From assembly GCA_016195825.1 (NCBI GenBank), contig JACPYV010000004.1, positions 56,636 to 120,635 on the forward strand: DNA of 64,000 nucleotides, in the 5' to 3' direction. The notes below the pieces were generated by a model, which made no database searches, was not told the origin of the DNA, and saw only the letters and a list, made by a program, of their open reading frames with translations. The DNA comes from Burkholderiales bacterium (GTDB taxonomy: Bacteria; Pseudomonadota; Gammaproteobacteria; Burkholderiales; Burkholderiaceae_C). Below are positions 8,672 to 17,119 of the stretch, piece by piece (the stretch's first letter is position 1; each line of letters begins with the position of its first letter). Both the position numbers and the translations under genes were made by a program.

Positions 8672-10128
8672 AGCGCTTGCTTGTCGGCCCGTTCAACCGC
8701 GTGGAAGGTGACCTGGAGGTCACGCTCGACATCGCCGATGGCCGCGTGCGCGCCGCGCATGTCAACGCACCCATGTACCGCGGCTTCGAGCAGATCCTGC
8801 AGGGCAAGGCGCCGCATGACGCGCTGGTGTTCGTGCCGCGTATCTGCGGCATCTGCTCGGTGTCGCAGTCGGTGGCGGCGGCGCATGCGCTGGCCGACCT
8901 GGCCGGCGTGGCGATGCCGGCCAATGGCCGCCATGTCACCAATACCGTCCTGGCCATCGAGAACCTGGCGGATCACCTCACGCACTTCTACCTGTTCTTC
9001 ATGCCCGACTTCGCGCGCGCTGCCTACGTCGGCCGGCCCTGGCATGCGGACGCCGTGGCGCGCTTCCTGCCCGACCGCGGCGAGCAGACGCGCAAGGCGA
9101 TCGCTGCACGGCAGCGCTGGTTTGAACTGCTGGGCACGCTGGCCGGCAAATGGCCCCACACGCAGGGGCTGGAGCCGGGCGGCTCGTCCCGAGCCGTGGA
9201 GCCGGCCGAGCGCACGCGGCTGCTGGCCCGCGTGCGAGAGTTCCGTGGCTTCCTGGAGCGCGAGCTCTTCGGCGGCACGGTGCTGGAAGCCTTCGACGCG
9301 CTGCCCGACGAGGCCGCGCTCTGGGCCTGGCATGCACAGCAGCCCGCGCGAGGTGATTTCCGCCTGTTCCTCAGCGCCATGCTGGATCCGGCGCTGGCCG
9401 CTCTCGGCCCCGGGCCCGGCCGTTACCTGAGCTTTGGTGCCTACCCGCAGCCCGGTGGCGGCCACACCTTCGCGGCGGGCCTGTGGGATGCCGCGCGCGC
9501 CTCGCTGCAGCCACTGGATACGGCTGCGATCACCGAGGACGCGACGCACGCCTGGCTGCAGGATTGCGGCGGCCCCCGCCACCCGCGTGACGGCCTGACC
9601 GAGCCCGAAGCCGACAAGCCTGGCGCCTATACCTGGAACAAGGCGCCGCGGCTGTCTGGCCAGGTGGTGGAGACCGGCGCCATCGCCCGCCAGCTCGCCG
9701 CCGGTCACCCGCTGGTGCACGACGTCGTGCGTCGGCACGGCGGCACCGTCCTGACGCGCGTACTGGCTCGCGTGCTGGAACTGGCGCGCGTGCTGCCGCA
9801 AATCGAGATCTGGCTGCAGGCCCTGCAGCCGCAACGGCCCTACTGCGAAGCCGCGCCGCTGCCGCAGGAAGGCGAGGGCATGGGCCTGAACGAGGCCGCG
9901 CGCGGTGCGCTGGGACACTGGGTCTCGGTGCGTGGCGGGCGCATCGCCAACTACCAGATCGTCGCGCCGACAAGCTGGAACTTCTCGCCGCGCGACGCGG
10001 CTGGTACGCCCGGCGCGCTGGAGCAGGCGCTGGTCGACGCCCCGGTGCAGGATGGCGAGGACACGCCGGTGGCCGTGCAGCACATCGTGCGCTCTTTCGA
10101 TCCCTGCATGGTCTGCACCGTGCACTGA
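8668..10128 (+). CDS. hoxC: HoxC/HupV, regulatory [NiFe]-hydrogenase large subunit
   Basis: 486 aa. It holds the NiFe active site of the H2 sensor. The two Ni-binding cysteine pairs are in 'RICGICSVSQ' (L1) and the C-terminal 'FDPCMVCTVH' (L2). The chain stops exactly at that His, so there is no C-terminal extension for an endopeptidase to remove; this is a mark of regulatory hydrogenases. The L1 motif has Ser-Val-Ser after the second Cys, where catalytic uptake enzymes usually have a His-containing sequence. It overlaps hoxB by 4 bases and is followed by hoxJ after 4. Maturation should still need the Hyp proteins, including the damaged HypA. Confidence 0.96.
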   Translation: MKRLLVGPFNRVEGDLEVTLDIADGRVRAAHVNAPMYRGFEQILQGKAPHDALVFVPRICGICSVSQSVAAAHALADLAGVAMPANGRHVTNTVLAIENLADHLTHFYLFFMPDFARAAYVGRPWHADAVARFLPDRGEQTRKAIAARQRWFELLGTLAGKWPHTQGLEPGGSSRAVEPAERTRLLARVREFRGFLERELFGGTVLEAFDALPDEAALWAWHAQQPARGDFRLFLSAMLDPALAALGPGPGRYLSFGAYPQPGGGHTFAAGLWDAARASLQPLDTAAITEDATHAWLQDCGGPRHPRDGLTEPEADKPGAYTWNKAPRLSGQVVETGAIARQLAAGHPLVHDVVRRHGGTVLTRVLARVLELARVLPQIEIWLQALQPQRPYCEAAPLPQEGEGMGLNEAARGALGHWVSVRGGRIANYQIVAPTSWNFSPRDAAGTPGALEQALVDAPVQDGEDTPVAVQHIVRSFDPCMVCTVH

Positions 10129-10132
10129 AGCC

Positions 10133-11491
10133 ATGCCTTCGCGCCGCCGTGTCGACACCCAGCCATCCGTGCCACCCCAGGGCATGGACGATGCTGCCTG
10201 GGTGGATGTGATCCAGAAGATGGATGAGGTCTACTCCCAACTCGTCACCGACGAGATCGAGCTGGAGAAGAAGAACGCCGAACTGGAGCAGTCCCAGCAG
10301 TTCATCTTCAGCGTGCTGTCGGCGATGTCCGACGTGCTGGTGGTCTGCGATGCCCACGGCCTGATCGAGGAGACCAACAGCGCGCTGTGCGACCTTGTGG
10401 GCCGCAGCGACCATCAGCTGCGCGGCACCTCGCTGTACGACCTGCTGGCCGACGACGCCAGTGTGGCCGCGGCCCGCGCAGTGATGTCCAACCGCAGCCC
10501 CACGCGGCGCGGCGAGTCCATCGAGTTGAACCTGCGCGGCGCCAGCGGCGACAGCGTGCCCGTGGACGCCAACTGCACGCCGCGCTTTGCCGCGTCGCAG
10601 CGGCGCGTAGGCACTGTACTGGTGGCCCGCCCCACGGCCGAGATCCGCCGTGCCTACCAGGAGCTGCGCACCGCCCACGAGGCCCTCAAGCGCACGCAGC
10701 AGCAGCTATTGCACGCCGAGAAGATGGCCTCCCTCGGCCGGCTGGTGGCCGGTGTCGCCCACGAACTCAACAACCCCATCAGCTTTGTGCTGGGCAATGT
10801 GCACGCACTCAGCCGCTACAGCGACCGTCTGCGCGACTATCTGCAGGCCGTGCACGAGGGCGGTACGCCGGCGGAACTTGAGGCGCTGCGCACCAAGCTG
10901 CGCGTGCCTCACATCCTGGCCGACCTTCCCTCGCTGCTGGAAGGCACGCTCGAGGGCGCCCAACGCACGGCCGACATCGTCAACGGGCTGAAACGCTTCT
11001 CGGCGGTCGATGCCGAGACGCGCCAGGAGGTGGACTTGAACAAGGTCGTCGACCGCGCGGTACTTTGGGTCGGCAAGGGCGCGCCGCGCAATCTGAAGCT
11101 GCGCTGGGAGCCGGGTGAACCGGCACTCGTGACGGGGAACGCCGGGCAGCTGCAGCAAGTCGTCATGAACTTGCTTCAGAACGCGCTTGACGCGACCTCT
11201 GAGTCTTGCGCGCAGGAGCCTGCTGTAGCCATCACCATCGATCGGTCCGATACGCACCTCTGCATCGTTGTCGAGGACAACGGTCCCGGCATCGCGGAGG
11301 CGGATCTATCTCGGATCTTTGATCCCTTCTTCACGACCAAGCCCGTTGGCAAGGGAACCGGCCTTGGGCTGTCCATCAGCTACGGCATCGTGGAGCAGCA
11401 TGGCGGAAAACTTGGCGCCCGAAACTTGACTCAAGGCGGGGTCCGCTTCGAAGTGTCACTGCCCATGCGATGCGGGCCACCAACTGCTTGA
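10133..11491 (+). CDS. hoxJ: HoxJ/HupT, PAS-containing H2-signal histidine kinase
   Basis: 452 aa, soluble (no membrane segment seen). It receives the signal from HoxBC and controls HoxA. An N-terminal coiled-coil (about 30-58) leads into a PAS domain (about 58-170), then a helical linker and the DHp helix with phospho-accepting His210 in '[12 protein letters not shown]'. The ATPase domain has the N box 'NLLQNALDA', G1 'VEDNGPGI' and G2 '[10 protein letters not shown]'. ATG 10133 follows the hoxC stop by 4 bases; longer in-frame readings run through hoxC. Base composition drops a little in the last ~300 bases compared with the rest of the operon. It is the last recognised gene of the hydrogenase locus. 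Confidence 0.94.
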   Translation: MPSRRRVDTQPSVPPQGMDDAAWVDVIQKMDEVYSQLVTDEIELEKKNAELEQSQQFIFSVLSAMSDVLVVCDAHGLIEETNSALCDLVGRSDHQLRGTSLYDLLADDASVAAARAVMSNRSPTRRGESIELNLRGASGDSVPVDANCTPRFAASQRRVGTVLVARPTAEIRRAYQELRTAHEALKRTQQQLLHAEKMASLGRLVAGVAHELNNPISFVLGNVHALSRYSDRLRDYLQAVHEGGTPAELEALRTKLRVPHILADLPSLLEGTLEGAQRTADIVNGLKRFSAVDAETRQEVDLNKVVDRAVLWVGKGAPRNLKLRWEPGEPALVTGNAGQLQQVVMNLLQNALDATSESCAQEPAVAITIDRSDTHLCIVVEDNGPGIAEADLSRIFDPFFTTKPVGKGTGLGLSISYGIVEQHGGKLGARNLTQGGVRFEVSLPMRCGPPTA

Positions 11492-11785
11492 CGGGCAGAC
11501 CCGAAGAAACGCTGCGCCGAACAGGAAGAACGGGCTGGATTACTACGCATGCCTGGAGCAAGCTCGCTGCGGCGAGCCAGGGACACTCTGCAAAACCGCT
11601 GGTCAATCCGACTGGCACGCGATGTGAGGCTTGGCGGCGCGGAGGCTCTGAACGACGTGGGCCGGGACGGTCTCAGAGCCGGCGCGCGTGTCCGGTCGCG
11701 ACGTGGTTGGCGCCACGGCATCGATGCGAATCAACGCAGCAACGTGAGCGAACGGGCGTCGCGTCTTGACGGTTAATCTCAGGGC
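11492..11785 (+). other. Intergenic stretch without a recognised gene
   Basis: Short open frames occur on both strands but none has a recognisable product, a good ribosome-binding site or the codon use of the neighbours. No inverted repeat followed by T-rich sequence was found after hoxJ. It marks the change from the hydrogenase locus to the lasso-peptide region. Confidence 0.5.
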
Positions 11786-12172
11786 ATGAGAGACCTGTCG
11801 GTGGCCGAGGTCGAGCGCGTCGACCCAACGTCAGAAGATGCGTTCGTCACGTTGAACAGCGAATCGGGGCAAGTGATTGCCTTTTGCTTTCCGTGCGCAC
11901 ACGAGGTTGGCGACCAAGTCGCCAACCTCGTTTATGCGGACGGTGTCGAAGAGCTGCAGTCGCCGTACCTTGAAGACTGGCCAGTCGAGGACCGGGAGTT
12001 GGCTTCTCGCGAACGATTGGACCGAACAGGGGCCCATTCATACAGCGGCTGTGGGAGGGTAATTTCCTCTGATGACGGGCTTGTCCAGGTGTGCGGGTTC
12101 ATCCTTGACTTCGGCGAAGTGCCGTCAGGCGCAGCGTTCGTGGAGTTTGTGGTGACTCGGCTCAGCCTATAG
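11786..12172 (+). CDS. Hypothetical acidic protein
   Basis: 128 aa, family not recognised. It is soluble, acidic and has no signal peptide or membrane span; three cysteines occur at 'FCFPCAH' and 'YSGCGRV'. The frame ends in 'GAAFVEFVVTRLSL'. Base composition is visibly less GC-rich than the hydrogenase genes on its left, and the start has only a weak AGGG upstream. It is convergent with the lasso-peptide exporter gene. It could be a small acquired gene; function unknown. Confidence 0.5.
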   Translation: MRDLSVAEVERVDPTSEDAFVTLNSESGQVIAFCFPCAHEVGDQVANLVYADGVEELQSPYLEDWPVEDRELASRERLDRTGAHSYSGCGRVISSDDGLVQVCGFILDFGEVPSGAAFVEFVVTRLSL

Positions 12173-12173
12173 C

Positions 12174-12191
12174 CTGCCAACGGTGTGGCAG
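12174..12191. terminator. Possible weak hairpin between convergent genes
   Basis: CTGCCA and TGGCAG are perfect inverted repeats with a 6-base loop, placed directly after the stop of the 11786-12172 gene and facing the end of the exporter gene. There is no T-tract, so intrinsic termination is uncertain. Confidence 0.25.
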
Positions 12192-12235
12192 CAGCTCGGC
12201 GATTCGACCATCCGGCTGCCTAGGTAGGCGTCAGG

Positions 12236-14041
12236 TCAGTTTCCCCAGACGGCGCCGTGCATCTGCTGACGCCACAGCTGCGCGTACAGCCCACCGCTCG
12301 CCAGCAGGTCCAGGTGTCGCCCACGCTCGTGAATTTGGCCACCGTCCAGCACCACGATTTCGTCGGCGTGCATGGCGGTCGACAGCCGATGAGCGATGAC
12401 GAGAGTCGTGCAGCCGGCTGTGACCCGCCGCAGCGCCGCCATGATTTCGGCCTCAGTCTTGCTGTCCAGCATGGACGTGGGCTCATCCAGCAAGAAAATA
12501 GTCGGACGCCTCAGCAGCGCGCGGGCGATGGCCAAGCGTTGACGCTCGCCGCCGGACAAGGTCTGGCCGCGCTCGCCGAGCAGCGTGTCATAGCCGCGGG
12601 GCAGAGCCTCGAGGATGTGATGAAGCTGCGCGATTCGCGCTGCAAGCTCGATGTCCTCACGGCTCGCGCCTGGCACGCCCAGTGCAATGTTGCTCGCAGC
12701 CGTGGCATGAAGCAACGCGCACTCCTGGGGCACGAGTCCAATCAACGCTCGCAGATCCGCCATCGGCAGGGCCTCGATGGGGCGTCCGTCCAGCAGGATG
12801 TGGCCTGCCTGAGGCAGGTACAGGCGCAGCAGCAGTCGCACCAGGGATGACTTTCCCGAGCCGCTGCGCCCCACGATGGCGGTCGTGCGGCCGGCCGGGA
12901 TCTCGAGATTCAGCCCGCGGATCACGGGGTGACATGGCTCATACCCGAAGTGCAGGTTCTCCAGGCGCAGCGAAGGGGCGCTCGGCTGGCATTTCGATCC
13001 GGACGCTGTCGCTGACGTTGGCGGCATACACCTTGCCGCCTCTGCTGGCTCAGTCGGTTCAGCCAGAATTCCAAGCAGGGGGCGCATGAAGCCCAATGCG
13101 CGCGCGAGATCCCTGGCGGCGGAACCCAGCACCTCAAGCGGCCGCACCATCTGCAGCATGTAGACATTGGTCAGCACAAACCCGCCAACGGTCATCTGCC
13201 CCTGAGCCACCGCATCGGCTGCGATGGCAGAGCTGGCAGCTAATGCCACGGCAAAGAGGACCGATGCCGCCAGCGCCGTCCCGACTGTGCGGCGGTTGAA
13301 TTCCAACCATCGGCATGCCAGGCGCGAGGAAGCCTCCGCCATCGCCTTTTCCGCCTGAGGACCCGCGCTGAAGCAGCGCAGCGTCTCCACATGGGCGATG
13401 CCGTCAGTGAGTTGCGTGTGCACATCGAGACTGGCTGCCGAGACAGCGTTGGCTTGCCGGGTGAGCCGCAGCGCTCCGAACGAGAAGACTCCGAGGTAGG
13501 TCACGGCTGTTGCCGCGAAAAGCACCACGAGTGCGGGCTGTTGGAGCTGGGCCAGGATCACGGCCATCACGACGAGCTCGACAAGCACTGGCGCGATGCT
13601 GTTGGTGACGTGCGAGATGATCAGCTGGCTGCCAGCGGCAGCGAGATCCACGCTGTGCAGCAATTCGCCGCCGTGGCGCTTGACCAGGTAGGACATCGGC
13701 AGGCGAAGCAGGTGTGCGAAGAAGCGCTGCCTCAGTCCGGCCAGCACACGTTGCTCGACCTTGCCTGCGAGCAGCGGGCGAACATCGGCCGCGAGCCGGC
13801 TGACGAGCAAGACCAGCAGGTACACGGCACCCTGCGCGAGCACGTAGCCACCTGGCTGGTGGCCCTGTGTCGAAGCGGCCAGCGCGTCGACCAGATGCTT
13901 CAAGGCCAGCGGCGAACACGCTGCAAAGGTGCCACTGATGCCGACCAGCAGTAGCGTACCGCCGATGCCGAGCAAGACTGGCCGGTCTGCTTGTGCGTGA
14001 AGCAGGCGCAGCGCGGATCGAAGCGTGTCCAGACGCGGCAT
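12236..14041 (-). CDS. Lasso peptide ABC exporter (McjD-type)
   Basis: 601 aa. A half-size exporter with its own ATPase, expected to export the lasso peptide and give self-immunity, as McjD does for microcin J25. Residues about 1-320 form the six-helix membrane domain. The ATPase domain (about 355-600) has Walker A 'GRSGSGKS', the Q-loop 'VPQECALLH', signature 'LSGGERQR', Walker B 'FLLDEPTS' and the H-loop 'IAHRLS'. There is no N-terminal C39 peptidase, in keeping with the separate leader peptidase in this cluster. It starts 14 bases after the cyclase gene and is the last gene of the cluster; no isopeptidase gene follows. Confidence 0.92.
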   Translation of the reverse strand: MPRLDTLRSALRLLHAQADRPVLLGIGGTLLLVGISGTFAACSPLALKHLVDALAASTQGHQPGGYVLAQGAVYLLVLLVSRLAADVRPLLAGKVEQRVLAGLRQRFFAHLLRLPMSYLVKRHGGELLHSVDLAAAGSQLIISHVTNSIAPVLVELVVMAVILAQLQQPALVVLFAATAVTYLGVFSFGALRLTRQANAVSAASLDVHTQLTDGIAHVETLRCFSAGPQAEKAMAEASSRLACRWLEFNRRTVGTALAASVLFAVALAASSAIAADAVAQGQMTVGGFVLTNVYMLQMVRPLEVLGSAARDLARALGFMRPLLGILAEPTEPAEAARCMPPTSATASGSKCQPSAPSLRLENLHFGYEPCHPVIRGLNLEIPAGRTTAIVGRSGSGKSSLVRLLLRLYLPQAGHILLDGRPIEALPMADLRALIGLVPQECALLHATAASNIALGVPGASREDIELAARIAQLHHILEALPRGYDTLLGERGQTLSGGERQRLAIARALLRRPTIFLLDEPTSMLDSKTEAEIMAALRRVTAGCTTLVIAHRLSTAMHADEIVVLDGGQIHERGRHLDLLASGGLYAQLWRQQMHGAVWGN

Positions 14042-14055
14042 GGCTGCGGCAGCGG

Positions 14056-15879
14056 TCAGCCCGCGCGCCGGCCGGTGCGGCCCGCGATACGCTGGATCCA
14101 GGCTTCAAGAGCGATGCAGGTGTGGATTTCGCTGACATAGGCTGCCGTGCTGGAGGGGCGGCCGGACAGCGCCGTCTCCACGCGCTCACGCGCCAGAAGC
14201 CCTTGCTTGGCAAGGTGACCGTCCAGCAGCAGCTCCCGGGCAAAAGGCAGGTTGCGCCGCAGGACTGACACGGCATGCTCCTCCATGCCGCCCTTTGACC
14301 GTCGGGCTGCGATCTCTGCCGGAAGATCGTCTGCAAAGGCCTTGCGGGCAAGGGCGCGACCCTGGCCGCCCTGGGTCAGGACATATGTCGGGGTTGCCAG
14401 GCTGAGCTCCAGAAGCGGCTGCGACATGAACGGATGCACACGCTCCGGCGAAGCCTCGCGCCTGTAGGTGTTGTAGTACTCGAAGGGGCAGATCAGTGCG
14501 CCGACCTGGTGGAACTTTCCGATGGGGAGGTCGGTGGCAGCAAGCCAGCCTGGATGGACAAATCGCTCCGTCAGGCGTGCGGCACTTTCCATGGCCTCTG
14601 CGCGCATCAGGGTCAGGAAACGACCGGCACCGTCAGCTGGATTTCCGCGGAAGGATCGATCCACGACCGCTCGATGCAGCGCTCGCCAGAACGATACGTG
14701 GCCGAGGTGTGCCGAGTCGAGCGCTGCTTCGAGGAAGCCCCGGTCGAAGCCGCGCATCTTCAAGTAGTCGGCGGCCGGCCACGTGCACCGAAATTCGAAG
14801 AAGAGCTGATCGCCACCGGCGCCTGTGAGGACGGCGCCGGCCTGATGCGCCGCGGCGACCTCGGCGTCGAAATGGATCGAGCCCATGCCGCCGATGTAGT
14901 TCGCCGGCACCGGTGTGCGCGCGATGTTCAGCACCTCTTCGAGCCGGAATTCAGGATCAAGCGGCCGTTCGATGAGCTGCGCACCCGCGCGTTGCGCCAC
15001 AAGGCGGGCAAAGTGGCGCTCATCGCTGTCGGAGCCAGGGGAGTGGTAGTTGAGGCAGGTGACACGCTGTGGCGGCACACCGTGACACAGGCTGCCCAGC
15101 AGGATGGCGGAGTCCACGCCACCTGACAGCCTGAGCACCATGGCTTCATAGCAGGAGGCCCAGGCCTGCACGCAGGCCACCGTGGTCGCGCGCAGCCGCT
15201 GGGCGGCTGTGGCGGCATCGGCCTGCGGCCGGCGCCGCGCGACGTCGACGGCGCTCCACAGCACCAGCGGCGCATTGCTGCGAGGCTCCATCGGCGTCAG
15301 TTCTCCGGGGAGGATCTGCGTGACGCCAGCCAATGCGGTTTCGCGGCCGCCCAGTCGGCCGAAGAGCATGTGTGCCGCAATAGCTTCCCAGTTGACCACT
15401 GGCGCCGGGGCGTCGAGCAGGGCGTACAGGTCGTCCAACCAGGACAGGACGATGGAGACTCCCTGGATCCTGAGGCGATAGCAGGGTAGGGTGCCGGTAG
15501 GGTCACGGAGCACGCGACCTTCTCCGGTCCACGATGGCAGGAAGGCCACGTACCGCCCCCAGAATTCATCGATCAGTGCGCGTCCGTCCGAGTGGACGAT
15601 GCGGTTGGCCTCTTGCTCCGAGAGCTCGAGGTCACCCGCCGGAGGAGGGACCGAGTCCTGCCTTCGAAAGAGTCGACCGAGGATGACGCCCTGGTTCGAC
15701 GGCAGCAGGTAGGTGCCGTTGACGCCACGCGTTTGGCCCGTCGTGTAGACGCGATGCCCGGACCACTTGCAGGCCGGCTGCCAGGCTTGGCGCGCAAACA
15801 GGACCTCGTCCAGCTGTCGGGCCAAGTCGGCCTGTTCCGGGTCCGACGGGTTCCAGCTGAAGCCGATGTAGCGAAACAT
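14056..15879 (-). CDS. Lasso peptide macrolactam synthetase (McjC-type, Asn synthase fold)
   Basis: 607 aa from ATG 15879 (MFRYIGF..., the usual kind of start for this family); an in-frame TTG at 15897 overlapping the previous stop would add 6 residues. The enzyme adenylates the side-chain carboxylate of the core Asp/Glu and joins it to the freed N-terminus to close the ring. The N-terminal glutaminase-like half lacks a catalytic Cys2. The synthetase half has the PP-loop 'LRLSGGVDSAILLG' and the second ATP-site motif 'LTGAGGDQLFFEF'. The C-terminal helical part ('KGGMEEHAVSVLRRNL') is intact. It lies 14 bases from both neighbours, so it is co-transcribed with the peptidase and exporter. Confidence 0.93.
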   Translation of the reverse strand: MFRYIGFSWNPSDPEQADLARQLDEVLFARQAWQPACKWSGHRVYTTGQTRGVNGTYLLPSNQGVILGRLFRRQDSVPPPAGDLELSEQEANRIVHSDGRALIDEFWGRYVAFLPSWTGEGRVLRDPTGTLPCYRLRIQGVSIVLSWLDDLYALLDAPAPVVNWEAIAAHMLFGRLGGRETALAGVTQILPGELTPMEPRSNAPLVLWSAVDVARRRPQADAATAAQRLRATTVACVQAWASCYEAMVLRLSGGVDSAILLGSLCHGVPPQRVTCLNYHSPGSDSDERHFARLVAQRAGAQLIERPLDPEFRLEEVLNIARTPVPANYIGGMGSIHFDAEVAAAHQAGAVLTGAGGDQLFFEFRCTWPAADYLKMRGFDRGFLEAALDSAHLGHVSFWRALHRAVVDRSFRGNPADGAGRFLTLMRAEAMESAARLTERFVHPGWLAATDLPIGKFHQVGALICPFEYYNTYRREASPERVHPFMSQPLLELSLATPTYVLTQGGQGRALARKAFADDLPAEIAARRSKGGMEEHAVSVLRRNLPFARELLLDGHLAKQGLLARERVETALSGRPSSTAAYVSEIHTCIALEAWIQRIAGRTGRRAG

Positions 15880-15893
15880 GTTTGCCGCTCGAC

Positions 15894-16625
15894 TCAAACC
15901 ACCAGGATGGGCGTGTAGGCGCGCACGTTCTCATGCACGTCATTGAGTACGAGGCGTCCGGTCTGTACCCACGAGTGCGCGCCGAAGGGGCGGGTGCGCA
16001 CCCCGATCACCCAGTGAGGCCGCATCCCTTGCATGGCCAGAAAGCGAATCAAGGTCAGCGAGTCGTGGAGGCACTGGTCGTGCGCCGTCAGCACGAAGGG
16101 ACGTAGCCGCATGTAGGAAGACATGGTGCTTCGCAGGCTGTCGGAGTCTGTGCAATCGCCCCCGGTTTGGGCGCATTGCCCCAGGCGGAGGACGTTTTTT
16201 GCGATGTCGGCGAGGCTGCGGTGCTTCAGCCAGTGGGCTGCGACTGCGCTGGCCCAGCCCATGCGCATCAGATGGCGCCATTCAAGGCCTTGGCGCCTCG
16301 TCGACCCATGCGCGTTGAGGCTCTCAAGCGGCTCTTCGATCGACGTGCGCGGCGGAGTCGGACCAAACGCACTGACCAGCAAGCGTTGATCGAGCAAGGT
16401 CGCAAGCCAGGCGTCGAGACCTGCCTGCGGGTCGGGCGGCGTCGAGCATCTGGGGGCCACGGGCCAATCAACGATTGACAGGGACAGGGCCGGTGCCTGC
16501 GTACCGCCGACGCCCAGATACTTGTTGCTAAGCAGGTCCAGCAGGACCACCTGCTCATCAACCCAGCAGGCGCGCACGTGATCCGCGAGGCGGTATCGGG
16601 TGGCTTGGGCAGAGGAAAGCTGCAT
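15894..16625 (-). CDS. Lasso peptide leader recognition/peptidase fusion (McjB-type)
   Basis: 243 aa. It recognises and cuts the leader from the precursor. Residues about 8-90 resemble a PqqD-like RiPP recognition element ('YRLADHVRACWVDEQVVLLDL'). Residues about 110-243 are the transglutaminase-like cysteine protease with the triad Cys185 ('DQCLHDSLTLIRFL'), His217 ('GAHSWVQ') and Asp229 ('LVLNDVHENVRAYTPI'). In actinobacteria the two parts are separate B1 and B2 proteins; the fusion is the proteobacterial form. ATG 16625 (MQLSSAQATR) is preferred over the longer frame, which reads through the precursor region out of phase. The gene begins 65 bases after the precursor stop, with a hairpin between. 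Confidence 0.94.
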   Translation of the reverse strand: MQLSSAQATRYRLADHVRACWVDEQVVLLDLLSNKYLGVGGTQAPALSLSIVDWPVAPRCSTPPDPQAGLDAWLATLLDQRLLVSAFGPTPPRTSIEEPLESLNAHGSTRRQGLEWRHLMRMGWASAVAAHWLKHRSLADIAKNVLRLGQCAQTGGDCTDSDSLRSTMSSYMRLRPFVLTAHDQCLHDSLTLIRFLAMQGMRPHWVIGVRTRPFGAHSWVQTGRLVLNDVHENVRAYTPILVV

Positions 16626-16642
16626 GATGACCTGGCGCGTTG

Positions 16643-16672
16643 AGGGCGTGCAGCCAAGCGACTGCACGCCCT
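16643..16672 (-). promoter_or_regulatory. Strong stem-loop between lasso precursor and peptidase genes
   Basis: AGGGCGTGCAG (16643-16653) and CTGCACGCCCT (16662-16672) pair perfectly over 11 bases with an 8-base loop. It lies between the precursor stop and the peptidase start in the transcript. There is no T-tract, so an mRNA-stabilising or partial read-through element is more likely than a full terminator. It would let the cell make more precursor than enzymes. Confidence 0.75.
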
Positions 16673-16690
16673 GCTTGACCGTTCGACCGA

Positions 16691-16810
16691 TCAGATCAGA
16701 CGGAACGGGAGGACCTCGTTGGCCTCGGACTTCGGCCCTTCGGGCTGGCCCTTGGTCTCCTCCTTCGCGTCGCCCAGGTCGACGATCTCCAGTTGCAGTG
16801 TTTCGTTCAT
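16691..16810 (-). CDS. Lasso peptide precursor (39 aa)
   Basis: ATG 16810 with AAGGAG (complement of 16817-16822) about 6 bases upstream; stop TGA at 16693-16691. Residues 1-20 are the leader, ending 'GDAKEETK' with Thr at position -2, the residue family peptidases need. Residues 21-39 are the predicted core GQPEGPKSEANEVLPFRLI: Gly1 at the N-terminus and Glu at core position 9 give a 9-membered-type macrolactam (Gly1-Glu9) with a 10-residue tail containing bulky Phe16 and Arg17 as possible plugs. The gene is directly upstream of the peptidase, cyclase and exporter genes. I do not recognise this core among the lasso peptides I know. The assignment rests on size, position, leader pattern and ring spacing. 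Confidence 0.9.
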   Translation of the reverse strand: MNETLQLEIVDLGDAKEETKGQPEGPKSEANEVLPFRLI

Positions 16811-17119
16811 CACGTTCTCCTTCAGGTTGAGTTGAGGTCAGATCGCCATTGGCCAGGGGCCGCCGGCGAGCCAAAGGTATGAGCCCGTGGAATCGTCATC
16901 CACTCATATTTGCGACTGCTGCTTGACGTTCGGCCGATGAGCGCAAATGAAATCAGCCGTCGCCCCATGGGGGTTGCCGCAGAGAAGCGGTGAGCGCGCC
17001 GCCGCGGTGGTGGTGCTTCTGTTCGGTGCCAACGTCGGTTGTGGGAAATGGGGCGAACAAGGAGCATGCAATCCGTGAAGGCCCTGTGAGGTATTCCGCG
17101 CGTAAAACGTCATGGAGTT
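16811..17119. promoter_or_regulatory. Divergent intergenic region upstream of the lasso operon
   Basis: No gene recognised. It must hold the promoter of the lasso operon (minus strand) and that of the transposase-like gene (plus strand). I could not pick a convincing -35/-10 pair by eye. No second precursor-like peptide was found on either strand. Confidence 0.5.

Noticed and set aside
8440..10185. 581-codon minus-strand frame opposite hoxC
   Set aside because: Shadow of hoxC in GC-rich DNA; no family pattern.
12174..12191. Integron attC site after the 11786-12172 gene
   Set aside because: An inverted repeat is there, but the RYYYAAC/GTTRRRY core ends do not match.
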